A stretch of 64,000 nucleotides of DNA from Aurantiacibacter sp. D1-12 (GTDB taxonomy: Bacteria > Pseudomonadota > Alphaproteobacteria > Sphingomonadales > Sphingomonadaceae): positions 62,001 through 126,000 of the forward strand of contig NZ_JAPJZJ010000004.1 of assembly GCF_028858515.1 (NCBI RefSeq). Reading direction: 5' to 3'. Numbering within the stretch: position 1 is the stretch's first letter; each line of letters begins with the position of its first letter. Both the position numbers and the translations under genes were made by a program. The notes under the pieces were generated by a model. That model worked only from the letters and a program-made list of their open reading frames with translations, ran no database searches and had not been told where the DNA came from. Positions 1 to 7,367 of the stretch are shown here, piece after piece.

Positions 1-125
1 GCTGCAGCGTTCTGCGCAAAGTCCTTGTATTTGCCGGTGCCCACGATCAGGCGGCTGTTGAAGCGCTGCCCAGCGACTTCCCAGCTGTCATCGGTATTGT
101 TCGGATTCGTTTCTGCTTCGCTCAT
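1..125 (-). CDS. thiG: Thiazole synthase, N-terminal part only
   Basis: ThiG forms the thiazole phosphate ring of thiamine from deoxyxylulose phosphate, dehydroglycine and ThiS-thiocarboxylate in the cytoplasm. Only about 41 codons are in the window; the gene runs off the left edge. The visible part ends in RLIVGTGKYKDF, the family's first conserved block (substrate-binding N-terminal strand). The ATG at 123-125 is preceded by about 10 residues of variable sequence. It lies 54 bp after thiS on the same strand, the usual thiS-thiG order. The identification rests on this short motif plus the neighbour. Confidence 0.8.
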   Translation of the reverse strand, partial: MSEAETNPNNTDDSWEVAGQRFNSRLIVGTGKYKDFAQNAA

Positions 126-179
126 GCGCGCGGCGGTAATGGGCTGTCCTTTGCGTTGCAAGGCTCTCGAGGCCGGGAC

Positions 180-389
180 TCAGCCGCCACCAACGAAGTG
201 TACGATTTCCAGATGGTCGCCATCGGTTAGCGCAGCAGCTTCAAGCCCGGAGCGCGGTGAAATCTCACCGTTGTGCTCGACCGCGACCTTCTGCGGCTCA
301 AGCCCAAGCTCTCGCACAAAGTCGGCAATCGTTGCAGCGGCCGTCTTCCGCGCATCGCCGTTCACAGTGAGAGTAATCTGCTGAGCCAT
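180..389 (-). CDS. thiS: Sulfur carrier protein ThiS
   Basis: Small ubiquitin-like sulfur carrier for thiazole synthesis; its C-terminal glycine is adenylated and converted to a thiocarboxylate that donates sulfur to ThiG. The 69-residue product begins MAQQITLTVNG and ends in VGGG, giving the required terminal Gly-Gly. Length and the VAVEHNGEI segment fit the family. A TTG two codons upstream is in frame, but the ATG at 387-389 is preferred. thiG follows directly, so the two are likely co-transcribed. Confidence 0.93.
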   Translation of the reverse strand: MAQQITLTVNGDARKTAAATIADFVRELGLEPQKVAVEHNGEISPRSGLEAAALTDGDHLEIVHFVGGG

Positions 390-410
390 CAGCAATGCAG
401 ATAGGGCCTG

Positions 411-779
411 TCAGGCCTTGCGCAAGTTCAGGATGTGGCCGGCGGCAACGAGGCCCACACCAATCATCGTGAGCACCGCCTCTTCAGTGCCGTGGCCCAC
501 GGCCAGTGCACCGCCCATGAAAGACAGCCCGGTCATCGCCACCACGAATGGCGTCCGGCGCCGGTGACGTACCGCACCAAGCCCGATTGCAACGCCAGCA
601 ACAAGAGTGGCGAGCAGCAGGCCAAAGCGATGAATCGCCGGATCGAGCAGGAAAGTCGCGCCCAGGCCCAATCCGGCGACGAGCACCAGTCCGGCCACGC
701 AGTGCAAGAGGCAAAGCGCCGACAAAAAGATGCCGACACGGTCCATCTTGCCGCGAATCCATGGTGCGAACTGAGCCAT
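411..779 (-). CDS. MerC-domain inner-membrane protein, possibly zinc-regulated
   Basis: Small membrane protein of the MerC superfamily, a family known from mercury uptake but also found as Zur-controlled genes in sphingomonads. About four hydrophobic segments are visible, and the conserved LCLLHC motif carries the paired-cysteine type metal site near residues 23-28. The listed start is ATG 777-779. A second in-frame ATG at 744-746 (MDRVGIF) would leave more room for the promoter and the Zur-like box at 791-807, and may be the true start. No mer genes are nearby, so a role in zinc or general metal transport is more likely than mercury resistance; this is inference. Confidence 0.75.
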   Translation of the reverse strand: MAQFAPWIRGKMDRVGIFLSALCLLHCVAGLVLVAGLGLGATFLLDPAIHRFGLLLATLVAGVAIGLGAVRHRRRTPFVVAMTGLSFMGGALAVGHGTEEAVLTMIGVGLVAAGHILNLRKA

Positions 780-790
780 GATCGCTATGT

Positions 791-807
791 ATGTTATGCT
801 GTATCAT
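791..807. promoter_or_regulatory. Candidate Zur-type operator
   Basis: The 17-bp imperfect palindrome ATGTTATGCTGTATCAT matches 13 of the 16 defined positions of the proteobacterial Zur pattern ATGTTATANTATAACAT. It lies 11 bp before the annotated start of the MerC gene (44 bp before its alternative start) and 90 bp upstream of ctaA on the other strand. Zinc-responsive repression of the MerC gene is inferred. Confidence 0.5.
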
Positions 808-896
808 TGCGCAAGGGCGGAATCACCCGTGTGGGCTTTGCACCTGCCCGTTGGTGCGGCTTGCGAATCCGCCGTGGAGCGCGCAAATGGCCGCCC

Positions 897-1952
897 ATGA
901 ATGCAACTTCCCTTTCGCACAGTACCGAGTCGGCAAAGTTCCCGACTCTTCGCCCCCTCGCGATTGCCAACTGGCTTTTTTGTGTCGCAATACTTGTGCT
1001 GATTATGGTGGCTGTCGGCGGGATTACGCGCCTCACTGAAAGCGGCCTTTCGATTACCGAGTGGAAACCGGTAACCGGCGCGCTGCCCCCGCTAAACGAA
1101 GCCGACTGGCAATCAGAGTTCGACCTCTATAAAGCCACGGGCGAATATCAGAACGTTACCGGCCCCGCAGGAATGGATCTGGCGGCGTTCAAGTTCATCT
1201 ATTTCTGGGAATGGTTCCACCGTCTTCTCGGACGGCTAATCGGCCTCGCTTTCGCGCTACCGCTCGCGTGGTTCTGGATCAAGCAGGCCATCCCCGCCGG
1301 GTACAAGCCGCGCCTGCTCGCGCTGCTCGCGCTTGGCGGACTGCAAGGTGCCTTCGGCTGGTTCATGGTTCGATCAGGCCTCTCCACCGAGATGACTGAT
1401 GTTTCGCATTTCTGGCTGTCGATCCACCTCCTCACGGCCTTCTTCACTTTCGGAGGGCTGATCTGGACTGCGCTCGATCTGCGACAATGGGCAAAGGGCA
1501 ACACGCGGCCCGCCACATTGACGCCATTGGCATGGATCGCGGGCGTGATATTGTTTGTGCAGTTGCTGTTTGGAGCATGGGTCGCGGGGCTGAACGCCGG
1601 GCTGGTGTCCGATACCTGGCCGCTTATGCAGGGGCGCATAGTTCCCGAAGCCAACTGGACAAATGGAATTATCTGGGCATCCCTCTACGATCCTTTCTGG
1701 ATTCACTTCGTTCATCGCTGGTGGGCCTGGGTCGCAGTCGTGGCGTTGACCGTCATGGCGCGCAAGGTAAGGTCGATTGTTCGACGGGCTTCCATTGCTA
1801 TCCATTCGGCTTTCGGAACCCAGATCCTACTCGGTATTGCAACCGTTATGACCGGGGTGGAGCTATGGATAGCCGTGGCACATCAGGTGGTCGGCGCCCT
1901 GCTGGTCGGCGCATTCGCCTGGGGTGCCCATGTGCTAGGCAGGCGTGTATGA
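897..1952 (+). CDS. ctaA: Heme A synthase (COX15/CtaA, type 2)
   Basis: Converts heme O to heme A for cytochrome aa3 oxidase by oxidising the C8 methyl group, in the inner membrane. The 351-residue product has about eight hydrophobic helices and the family signature GGITRLTESGLSITEWKP near residues 41-58. Conserved heme-ligand histidines are visible in WFHRLLGR, HFWLSIHLL, HFVHRWW and VAHQVVGALL. ATG 897 is chosen over upstream in-frame codons because the conserved region starts about 20 residues later and 351 residues is the family length. The stop overlaps the cutA start (ATGA). Confidence 0.95.
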   Translation: MNATSLSHSTESAKFPTLRPLAIANWLFCVAILVLIMVAVGGITRLTESGLSITEWKPVTGALPPLNEADWQSEFDLYKATGEYQNVTGPAGMDLAAFKFIYFWEWFHRLLGRLIGLAFALPLAWFWIKQAIPAGYKPRLLALLALGGLQGAFGWFMVRSGLSTEMTDVSHFWLSIHLLTAFFTFGGLIWTALDLRQWAKGNTRPATLTPLAWIAGVILFVQLLFGAWVAGLNAGLVSDTWPLMQGRIVPEANWTNGIIWASLYDPFWIHFVHRWWAWVAVVALTVMARKVRSIVRRASIAIHSAFGTQILLGIATVMTGVELWIAVAHQVVGALLVGAFAWGAHVLGRRV

Positions 1953-2281
1953 GTGAAGCTGGTGCAGCACTGATATGGTGTCCGTTTGGCGATGAGGCGT
2001 CCGCGCGAGAAGTGGCGGAGACATTACTGTCAGAACGGCTGATCGCCTGCGCCAACATTCTCCCGCATGTGATGGCGGTGTTTCATTGGGAAGGCGCTGT
2101 GCAAAGCGGTCAGGAAGTAGGCGTGCTATTCAAGACGACACACGCCTGTCTCGAAAAAGCCGTGGCACGACTTGAGCAATTGCATACTTACGATACCCCC
2201 GCCATTATGGGTTGGCCCGTAGATGCCGCGCCGCCGGCGACTCTGGGCTGGTTGGCAGATCAGATACGGGGAGGGGAGTAG
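1949..2281 (+). CDS. cutA: Divalent-ion tolerance protein CutA
   Basis: Cytoplasmic trimeric CutA1-family protein, linked to divalent cation tolerance; the molecular role is unsettled in most bacteria. The 110-residue product shows the core pattern: LLSERLIACANILP near the N-terminus, then a GAVQSGQEVGVLFKTT strand region and a YDTPAIM motif. The ATG overlaps the ctaA stop by 4 bp, so it is probably translated by coupling. Confidence 0.9.
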   Translation: MSEAGAALIWCPFGDEASAREVAETLLSERLIACANILPHVMAVFHWEGAVQSGQEVGVLFKTTHACLEKAVARLEQLHTYDTPAIMGWPVDAAPPATLGWLADQIRGGE

Positions 2282-2283
2282 CT

Positions 2284-3021
2284 ATGAGCAGGATGGACCG
2301 CCGCGGTTCTATACGCCTCGCGATTGCCAGTGCACTCGCCGCCATCCTATCGACCAAGGTCAGCGCAAGTCAGATCGACACCGGCAGTCGTATCGCTCCA
2401 CCGACGCGTCCGATGCGGTTTTGTCGCATCGTGGAGCGCGATCTGGTGGATGGCCAAAGCTTTCGCGTCTCGCGCGGCTTTACGGTTGAGTTCAGCCAGA
2501 TTGCCGAAGGCTACCTGATTTCCGGACGGCAGAGCGATGTTTCGGTCAACGCACCGGATGCGCTAAGCAGCTTTGCCGAGCTGGAACAGCAGCGCGATGA
2601 AAGCGGGCTGTTTCCCCTTGAGCTCAACCCATTCGGACAGATTCAATCAGTCAACTCGGATCGTCTGGGAGAGGAACAGATAGAGGCAGCTGTAGAGCAG
2701 GCTCTGTCCGCCATCGCACGATTGCCCATGCCTGAAGACGAGCGCGAGCAGGCGCGGTTGTTCGTCGCCGCTCTGCACAATACCGGACAGGGGATTACGG
2801 CGCACATGCCGCATGATCTGTTTGCTCCCGCCAGTCTGCCCCGCCGTACGCAGCAGGTCATCGCTTTGCCTGACGGTGCTGCTGGACGCGTGGAAACGTT
2901 GTTCGATGGTCAGCTTGATCCGCAAACCGGGCTGATGTCTACCGCCGTGCGGGAGATTGTCACGGCAGTCGACGGCAGCGAAAGAACCACCCGCGAGGAA
3001 TGGTCGTTGACCCCGGTTTGA
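2284..3021 (+). CDS. Secreted protein of unknown function
   Basis: Predicted exported protein of 245 residues. The start at 2284 follows a strong Shine-Dalgarno (GGAGGGGAG) that overlaps the end of cutA, only 2 bp upstream. Residues 1-29 look like a signal peptide (basic start, hydrophobic LAIASALAAIL, cleavage near SASQ). The mature part has no motif I recognise; it contains FAELEQQRDESG and a C-terminal stretch with the look of a beta-rich periplasmic domain. Probably part of the ctaA-cutA transcription unit. No function is assigned. Confidence 0.75.
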   Translation: MSRMDRRGSIRLAIASALAAILSTKVSASQIDTGSRIAPPTRPMRFCRIVERDLVDGQSFRVSRGFTVEFSQIAEGYLISGRQSDVSVNAPDALSSFAELEQQRDESGLFPLELNPFGQIQSVNSDRLGEEQIEAAVEQALSAIARLPMPEDEREQARLFVAALHNTGQGITAHMPHDLFAPASLPRRTQQVIALPDGAAGRVETLFDGQLDPQTGLMSTAVREIVTAVDGSERTTREEWSLTPV

Positions 3022-3087
3022 CGGGGGAATAGCAACTGCTTTCCGCATACGGTATCATTTTACCTCTCCGCAATAGCGCGGATTTGC

Positions 3088-3116
3088 TTGACTTCGCGGG
3101 GGTAAAGCGACAAATG
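3088..3116 (+). promoter_or_regulatory. Candidate promoter of rplM-rpsI
   Basis: A TTGACT hexamer followed 17 bp later by CAAATG resembles a sigma-70 type promoter in the 196-bp gap before rplM. Further down the leader, the 9-mer CCGGACCAA occurs twice in direct orientation (3133 and 3166). Assignment is by eye and tentative. Confidence 0.35.
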
Positions 3117-3217
3117 CGCGCCTTCGCTGGCTCCGGACCAACATGATTCTGTTCGCAGGATATTGCCGGACCAAAGCCACGACAAAGTTCGCACACGAAT
3201 AACAGGAATCACAAGCC

Positions 3218-3697
3218 ATGAAGGCTCTGAGCAAGACCACCCGGTCAATCAAGCCGGCCGAGGTCGAGAAAAAGTGGCACATCGTTGATGCCGAAGGTCT
3301 CGTCGTAGGCCGTCTCGCAACGATCATCGCCAACATTCTGCGCGGCAAGCACAAGCCGAGCTTCACTCCGCACGTCGATTGCGGTGACCATGTCATCGTT
3401 CTCAACGCCGACAAGGTGAAGTTCACCGGCAACAAGGCTGCCAAGAAGGTTTACTACAAGCACACCGGTTACCCGGGTGGCCTGAAGGAAACGACTGCCG
3501 AGAAGGTTCTCGAAGGTCGCTTCCCGGAGCGCGTGCTTGAGAAGGCTGTGCAGCGCATGATCCCGACCGGCCCGCTGGGCCGTGCGCAGATGAAGAACCT
3601 GCACCTCTACAACGGCACCGAGCACCCGCATGAAGGCCAGAAGCCTGAAGTGCTCGACGTTGCCTCGATGAACCGCAAGAACAAGGTGTCCGCATAA
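3218..3697 (+). CDS. rplM: 50S ribosomal protein L13
   Basis: Early-assembly protein of the large ribosomal subunit that binds 23S rRNA. The 159-residue product carries the L13 signatures [17 protein letters not shown] and [16 protein letters not shown], followed by [10 protein letters not shown] and a conserved [10 protein letters not shown] block. It is slightly longer than E. coli L13 (142), mainly at the ends. The stop overlaps the rpsI start (TAATG), the conserved rplM-rpsI operon order. Confidence 0.98.
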   Translation: MKALSKTTRSIKPAEVEKKWHIVDAEGLVVGRLATIIANILRGKHKPSFTPHVDCGDHVIVLNADKVKFTGNKAAKKVYYKHTGYPGGLKETTAEKVLEGRFPERVLEKAVQRMIPTGPLGRAQMKNLHLYNGTEHPHEGQKPEVLDVASMNRKNKVSA

Positions 3698-4221
3698 TGG
3701 CTACCGAAGAGAAGAACACCGCTTCGGATCTGTCCGATCTGAAGGAAGTCGTTGGTGACGCTCCTGCAGCCGACGCAGTTGAGGCCAATGTCGAAGTTCC
3801 CAGCACGCCGCTGCGTGAGCAGGAAATCGACGCACAGGGCCGCGCCTATGCAACCGGTCGTCGTAAGGACGCTACCGCACGCGTTTGGCTGAAGCCCGGC
3901 ACCGGCAAGGTCACCGTGAACGGCAAGGATCAGGAAGTGTATTTCGCACGTCCGACGCTGCGCCTCGTGATCAACCAGCCGTTCGCTATTTCGGAGCGTG
4001 AAGGCCAGTATGACGTTGTTGCAACCGTGACCGGAGGCGGCCTCTCGGGCCAGGCCGGCGCAGTCAAGCACGGCATCAGCCAGGCACTGACCCGCTACGA
4101 ACCGGCTCTGCGTGCCACGATCAAGGCCGCTGGCTTCCTCACCCGCGACAGCCGCGTGGTTGAGCGCAAGAAGTATGGCCGCGCGAAAGCACGTCGTAGC
4201 TTCCAGTTCTCGAAGCGTTAA
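3697..4221 (+). CDS. rpsI: 30S ribosomal protein S9 with acidic N-terminal extension
   Basis: S9 binds 16S rRNA in the head of the small subunit and its C-terminal tail reaches the P-site tRNA. The conserved body starts near residue 50 ([14 protein letters not shown]) and ends in the canonical SFQFSKR. At 174 residues the protein is about 44 longer than E. coli S9 because of an acidic N-terminal extension (many Asp/Glu, few basic residues). A terminator hairpin follows at 4272. Confidence 0.97.
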   Translation: MATEEKNTASDLSDLKEVVGDAPAADAVEANVEVPSTPLREQEIDAQGRAYATGRRKDATARVWLKPGTGKVTVNGKDQEVYFARPTLRLVINQPFAISEREGQYDVVATVTGGGLSGQAGAVKHGISQALTRYEPALRATIKAAGFLTRDSRVVERKKYGRAKARRSFQFSKR

Positions 4222-4271
4222 GTTTCGGAGGCGAAAGCCTCTCACCAGTTTCCTCGACGGAGGAAAATGCG

Positions 4272-4303
4272 AAGGGCGGCCCCCACGAAGGGTCGCCCTT
4301 TTT
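4272..4303 (+). terminator. Rho-independent terminator of rplM-rpsI
   Basis: A GC-rich stem (AAGGGCGGCC pairing with GGTCGCCCTT, one G-T wobble) is followed by a run of five T. It lies 50 bp after the rpsI stop and just before the end of the converging response regulator gene. Confidence 0.8.
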
Positions 4304-4307
4304 GCAT

Positions 4308-4700
4308 TCAGTGATGCGTTTCGGCCTCTTCGTCCGCGCCCGCCAGCAGCCCATCCACTTCGCGCGTGAGCTGATCGATCCCGAGAGGCTTCGCCAGATA
4401 GCTGCTCGCCCCAGCTCGGCGAATTTCTTGCTCGTCACGCTGGCCAGCATAGGCAGTGATCGCGATAATCGGAATATGCTTGGTATCAGGATTGCGCTTG
4501 ATCTGGCGGATCAGCTTGCGGCCCGAGACATGTGGCAAGTGGATGTCCATCGTGATGAGGTCAGGCTCAAACCGATCGACCGCATCGAGCACATGTGCGC
4601 CATCGTCCACGACCATCAGCTGATAGCCGCGCTGCTGGAAGACCGCCTCGTAGAACATGCGGTTCAACAAGTCGTCTTCGACAATCAGCACCTTCGTCAT
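4308..4700 (-). CDS. Single-domain response regulator, DivK-like
   Basis: Free-standing receiver domain of 130 residues with no output domain. The phosphorylation pocket is complete: acidic pair D9/D10, phosphoacceptor D52 in TMDIHLP, T82 and K104 in the LAKPLG loop. Overall sequence is close to DivK of Caulobacter (MTKVLIVEDD start, SGRKLIRQIK helix), which relays the polarity and division signal to CtrA control. Being single-domain and alone in its locus, it probably acts through protein contact. A DivK role is inferred from similarity; other CheY/CpdR-like roles remain possible. Confidence 0.85.
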   Translation of the reverse strand: MTKVLIVEDDLLNRMFYEAVFQQRGYQLMVVDDGAHVLDAVDRFEPDLITMDIHLPHVSGRKLIRQIKRNPDTKHIPIIAITAYAGQRDEQEIRRAGASSYLAKPLGIDQLTREVDGLLAGADEEAETHH

Positions 4701-4784
4701 GACCTATGTAAAATGCCGTAGGTCAGGCGTGCGTTCCCGACGATTGCGCCCAAATGCCATCAAACAGGGGCAAACTGAGCCAGT

Positions 4785-5642
4785 CTAGTGCACCGGAGGG
4801 TCCGTTCGCGGCACATTGCCGACCGGCGCTACCGGTTCTCCCGGCTCGCGTGGCGGCATGGCGTCAGGTGGGACATCGTCAATCTGCATGTCAGCCGTGT
4901 CGATATCGCCCAGTGTGCGCACACGCACATCGAGCTCTTCGCCGTCCCAGGTCAGCTCGTTGAAGCTGGGCGGAGTCGAGCGTATGCGCTGCGACAATGT
5001 GCCTGCTCCAATCATCCGGACGGGGCCGTGCGGTGTGTCTTCCATGATATCGAACGGATCGTGGACATGGCCCGACATCACGCCGAGCACATTGCGCTTC
5101 GCGAGCTCCTCCAGGGCAAGACTGCCGTTGCGCGTCAGCGCGGTGCCTCGTGTGCCCGTCTCGCGCAGTGGGTGATGGACCGTCACCAGCGCACGCATGC
5201 CATCAGGCAGGGCGTCCACCTGGCGCAGGCAATCCGCCAGCGCTGCCTTAGTCACCCGCCCCTTGGACCAGTTGAGCCGCGGCTGTGCGGGAACATTGGT
5301 GTTGAGCGGGACAAGAGCGAGACCTGGAAGTTCGATCCGCCGCTCCACAACATCGCGAAAGGCTTCGAAACGGTTGAGCGGACGAAAATATCGTTCGGGA
5401 AGGTAATAGGCAGGCAAATCGTGATTGCCCGGCTCAACCGTTACCGGGACGGGCAAGGAGTGGATCCATTTCTCTGCTGCAGCAAATTCATGGTGCCGTG
5501 CACGCATCGTCAGATCGCCAGTGATGGCCACCGCATCAGGCTGGCGCGACGCTATTTCCCGTTCGACCCAGTCGAGCGCTTCGTTGTCCTCCAGCCCGAA
5601 ATGGATATCGGAGAGATGAAAGAGGAGCTTGGGCGCGGTCAT
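4785..5642 (-). CDS. Metallophosphoesterase, class III cyclic-nucleotide phosphodiesterase type
   Basis: Calcineurin-like phosphoesterase of 285 residues. The metal-site motifs appear in the expected order: HLSDIHFG, ITGDLTMRARHHEF, PGNHDLPAYY, HHPLRE and SGHVHD. The GDLT...RARHHEF spacing is that of CpdA-type enzymes that hydrolyse 3',5'-cAMP, but related enzymes act on other phosphodiesters. The C-terminal 30 residues are rich in Pro and Asp and probably disordered. It is followed by an unrelated small membrane protein gene on the same strand. Confidence 0.85.
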   Translation of the reverse strand: MTAPKLLFHLSDIHFGLEDNEALDWVEREIASRQPDAVAITGDLTMRARHHEFAAAEKWIHSLPVPVTVEPGNHDLPAYYLPERYFRPLNRFEAFRDVVERRIELPGLALVPLNTNVPAQPRLNWSKGRVTKAALADCLRQVDALPDGMRALVTVHHPLRETGTRGTALTRNGSLALEELAKRNVLGVMSGHVHDPFDIMEDTPHGPVRMIGAGTLSQRIRSTPPSFNELTWDGEELDVRVRTLGDIDTADMQIDDVPPDAMPPREPGEPVAPVGNVPRTDPPVH

Positions 5643-5694
5643 GGTGCAGCCGCGCTAGCAGCATGTGCCCCGCCATCGCCAGTGCCAAATGGCA

Positions 5695-5964
5695 TCAGAT
5701 CTTGCGCTTGAGGATCAACCATGCAGCCCCGGCATTGATCGCGGAATAACCCAGATAGGCCCACAACCAATGCGTATGGCCCAGCCGCACGGCATAAAGG
5801 GCGCCGCACAACAGCAAGAACTCCAGTGCAAGGCTGAACAAACGAAACGTGCGTCGCGATTCAGGTGGCATATCGCTCACCATCCGGTGGCCGCTTTCAA
5901 GAACGGCACGGTGCCAGGCAAAGTTTCCCATGCCGAGAAGAAGGGTAACGATGATGAAAACCAT
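5695..5964 (-). CDS. Small inner-membrane protein, unknown function
   Basis: An 89-residue protein with three hydrophobic segments (residues about 1-11, 43-60 and 67-85) ending in the basic tail LKRKI. It starts at ATG 5962-5964. No domain is recognised; the layout resembles small uncharacterised sphingomonad membrane proteins. It precedes the phosphodiesterase gene by 52 bp on the same strand and may be co-transcribed with it. Confidence 0.6.
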   Translation of the reverse strand: MVFIIVTLLLGMGNFAWHRAVLESGHRMVSDMPPESRRTFRLFSLALEFLLLCGALYAVRLGHTHWLWAYLGYSAINAGAAWLILKRKI

Positions 5965-6118
5965 GAGCGTGATTCTGCCGCAGTCTCCGTGAAAGGGCAA
6001 TGCGCACTTGGTCGGGTGTAAAATGTCGTTGGTCGGACGCTGGAATCGCTCGTCGAAACCGCATCCCCGCATATCGAGTCCGGGAAGATTACATCTGTAG
6101 CCCGGCATATACCCCAAA

Positions 6119-6158
6119 TCGCACCGCAGCCGTTCCAGTCCCACCGGCTGCGGTGCGA
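6119..6158 (+). promoter_or_regulatory. Perfect 14-bp stem-loop in the urcA leader
   Basis: TCGCACCGCAGCCG (6119-6132) pairs perfectly with CGGCTGCGGTGCGA (6145-6158) around a 12-base loop. There is no T-run after it, so it is not a standard terminator. It is followed by CCTCCT (6160), which can pair with the AGGAGG ribosome-binding core at 6176-6181. Confidence 0.6.
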
Positions 6159-6185
6159 CCCTCCTTCCGGGACAGAGGAGGAAGG

Positions 6186-6203
6186 ATGGAGACCCCCCAA
6201 TGA
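6186..6203 (+). CDS. Five-codon leader ORF coupled to urcA
   Basis: ATG at 6186 opens the frame M-E-T-P-Q-stop, placed 4 bases after the AGGAGG core of the strong ribosome-binding sequence GGAGGAAGG. Its TGA overlaps the urcA ATG (ATGA at 6200-6203). The SD is better spaced for this mini-ORF than for urcA (19 bases from the AGGAGG core), which suggests translational coupling. It could also be a chance ORF. Confidence 0.4.
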   Translation: METPQ

Positions 6204-6499
6204 AACGACTTTCTGCTTTGGCACTTGCCGTCGCCACGTCTGGCATAGTGCTTTCACCCGCCATCGCTGAAGCCCAGGACCAGGGCCGTACTACAAGCGT
6301 ATCGTACGCCGACCTCGACCTATCGACCGATGAAGGCGTTGAAACGCTCAACTTCCGGATCGAGCGCGCCGCACGGCAGATCTGTGGCTTCAATGAGCAT
6401 GAGACCGGCACGCGCATTCGCAGCCAGGAAACACGCCAATGTGTGACCGAGGCGCGCGAACGCGTCGAAGATAACCTGGTGGTCGTGTTCGGCGAATAA
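6200..6499 (+). CDS. UrcA family secreted protein
   Basis: Member of the UrcA family of small exported proteins abundant in sphingomonads and caulobacters, with no known biochemical activity. The 99-residue product has a signal peptide (MKRLSALALAVATSGIVLS, cleavage near AEAQ), the family core SVSYADLDLSTDEG, and two cysteines (in RQICGF and RQCVTE) likely to form a disulfide. It is preceded by an unusual structured leader and followed by a strong terminator, so it is a single-gene unit. Confidence 0.88.
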   Translation: MKRLSALALAVATSGIVLSPAIAEAQDQGRTTSVSYADLDLSTDEGVETLNFRIERAARQICGFNEHETGTRIRSQETRQCVTEARERVEDNLVVVFGE

Positions 6500-6521
6500 C
6501 CTTGCCAAGCAAGACCCCCTA

Positions 6522-6553
6522 AAGGGCGCCTTCCCCCCCGGAGGCGCCCTTTT
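6522..6553 (+). terminator. Terminator of urcA
   Basis: AAGGGCGCCT pairs with AGGCGCCCTT around a C-rich loop and is followed by T residues. It begins 22 bp after the urcA stop. Confidence 0.85.
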
Positions 6554-6599
6554 CCTTGGAGATCACAGTTTTGGGAGTTGATTACAGGGCGCGCGAGTA

Positions 6600-7340
6600 T
6601 CAGCGCCCGGCCATGGCCTTTACGCGCTTGAGATAGGTGCGCCCGATGCGCAGCTCCTCACCATCTTCCAGTTCGGCACACCAGACACCCAGCCCTTCAT
6701 GCTTCAATCCGCGGATAAAGTCGCGGCGCAGAATGGTTGAACGGTGGATGCGGATGAACTTTTCCGGGTCGAGCTTCTCTTCAAGGCCCGCAATGGTCTG
6801 CAACAGCAGGTAGCTCGTGTCACCGACATGCAGGCGGACATAGTCGCGCTCGGCATCAATGCGGAAAACTTCGGCCGCCTCGATGCGCAGCAGTTCAGAG
6901 CGGTGCGGCACCCAGAATTCGGAAAGCCACTGATCGTCATCTTCCGCTTCTCCGCTCTCGCCGCGGCGATTTAGCGCGCGCTCGATAGCACGTTCGAGAC
7001 GGTCTGACGCGACAGGTTTGAGAACGTAGTCGATCGCTTCGAGGTCGAAAGCTTCAACAGCGAAATTCTCGTGCGCAGTCACGAAGATAACCGCCGGATT
7101 GGTGTCTTGATCCTTCGCCGCCTTGGCCACCTGCAGACCGTCCATGCCGGGCATGGTCATATCGAGCAGCAACAGGTCTGGTGACAGCTTTTCCGCCAAG
7201 CGAAGTGCGGATTCGCCATCATTGGCGGTGCCGACAACCGTCAGTTGCGGCATCTCGGCACACAGTACCTGCATCCGCTCGATCGCGAGCGGTTCATCAT
7301 CAACGATCAGCGTGCGTAGAGTGGGCGGATTATCATTCAT
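6600..7340 (-). CDS. LytTR family response regulator
   Basis: Two-domain regulator of 246 residues. Receiver domain (about 8-125) has the acidic pair D14/D15, phosphoacceptor D60 in LLLLDMTMPGMDG and the KPV loop. The C-terminal half is a LytTR DNA-binding domain (FRIDAERDYVRLHV, FIRIHRSTILRRDFI, GRTYLKRVK). The adjacent upstream gene encodes its probable LytS-type sensor, 27 bp away in the same direction. Such AlgR/LytR pairs regulate envelope or exopolysaccharide functions elsewhere; the target here is unknown. Confidence 0.95.
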   Translation of the reverse strand: MNDNPPTLRTLIVDDEPLAIERMQVLCAEMPQLTVVGTANDGESALRLAEKLSPDLLLLDMTMPGMDGLQVAKAAKDQDTNPAVIFVTAHENFAVEAFDLEAIDYVLKPVASDRLERAIERALNRRGESGEAEDDDQWLSEFWVPHRSELLRIEAAEVFRIDAERDYVRLHVGDTSYLLLQTIAGLEEKLDPEKFIRIHRSTILRRDFIRGLKHEGLGVWCAELEDGEELRIGRTYLKRVKAMAGR

Positions 7341-7367
7341 ACCGATTGTCCCGAGCTTGTCGAAGCG

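Noticed and set aside
435-896. Extension of the ctaA reading frame upstream to 435
   Set aside because: It runs across the MerC gene on the other strand and has no CtaA similarity; ATG 897 fits the family length.
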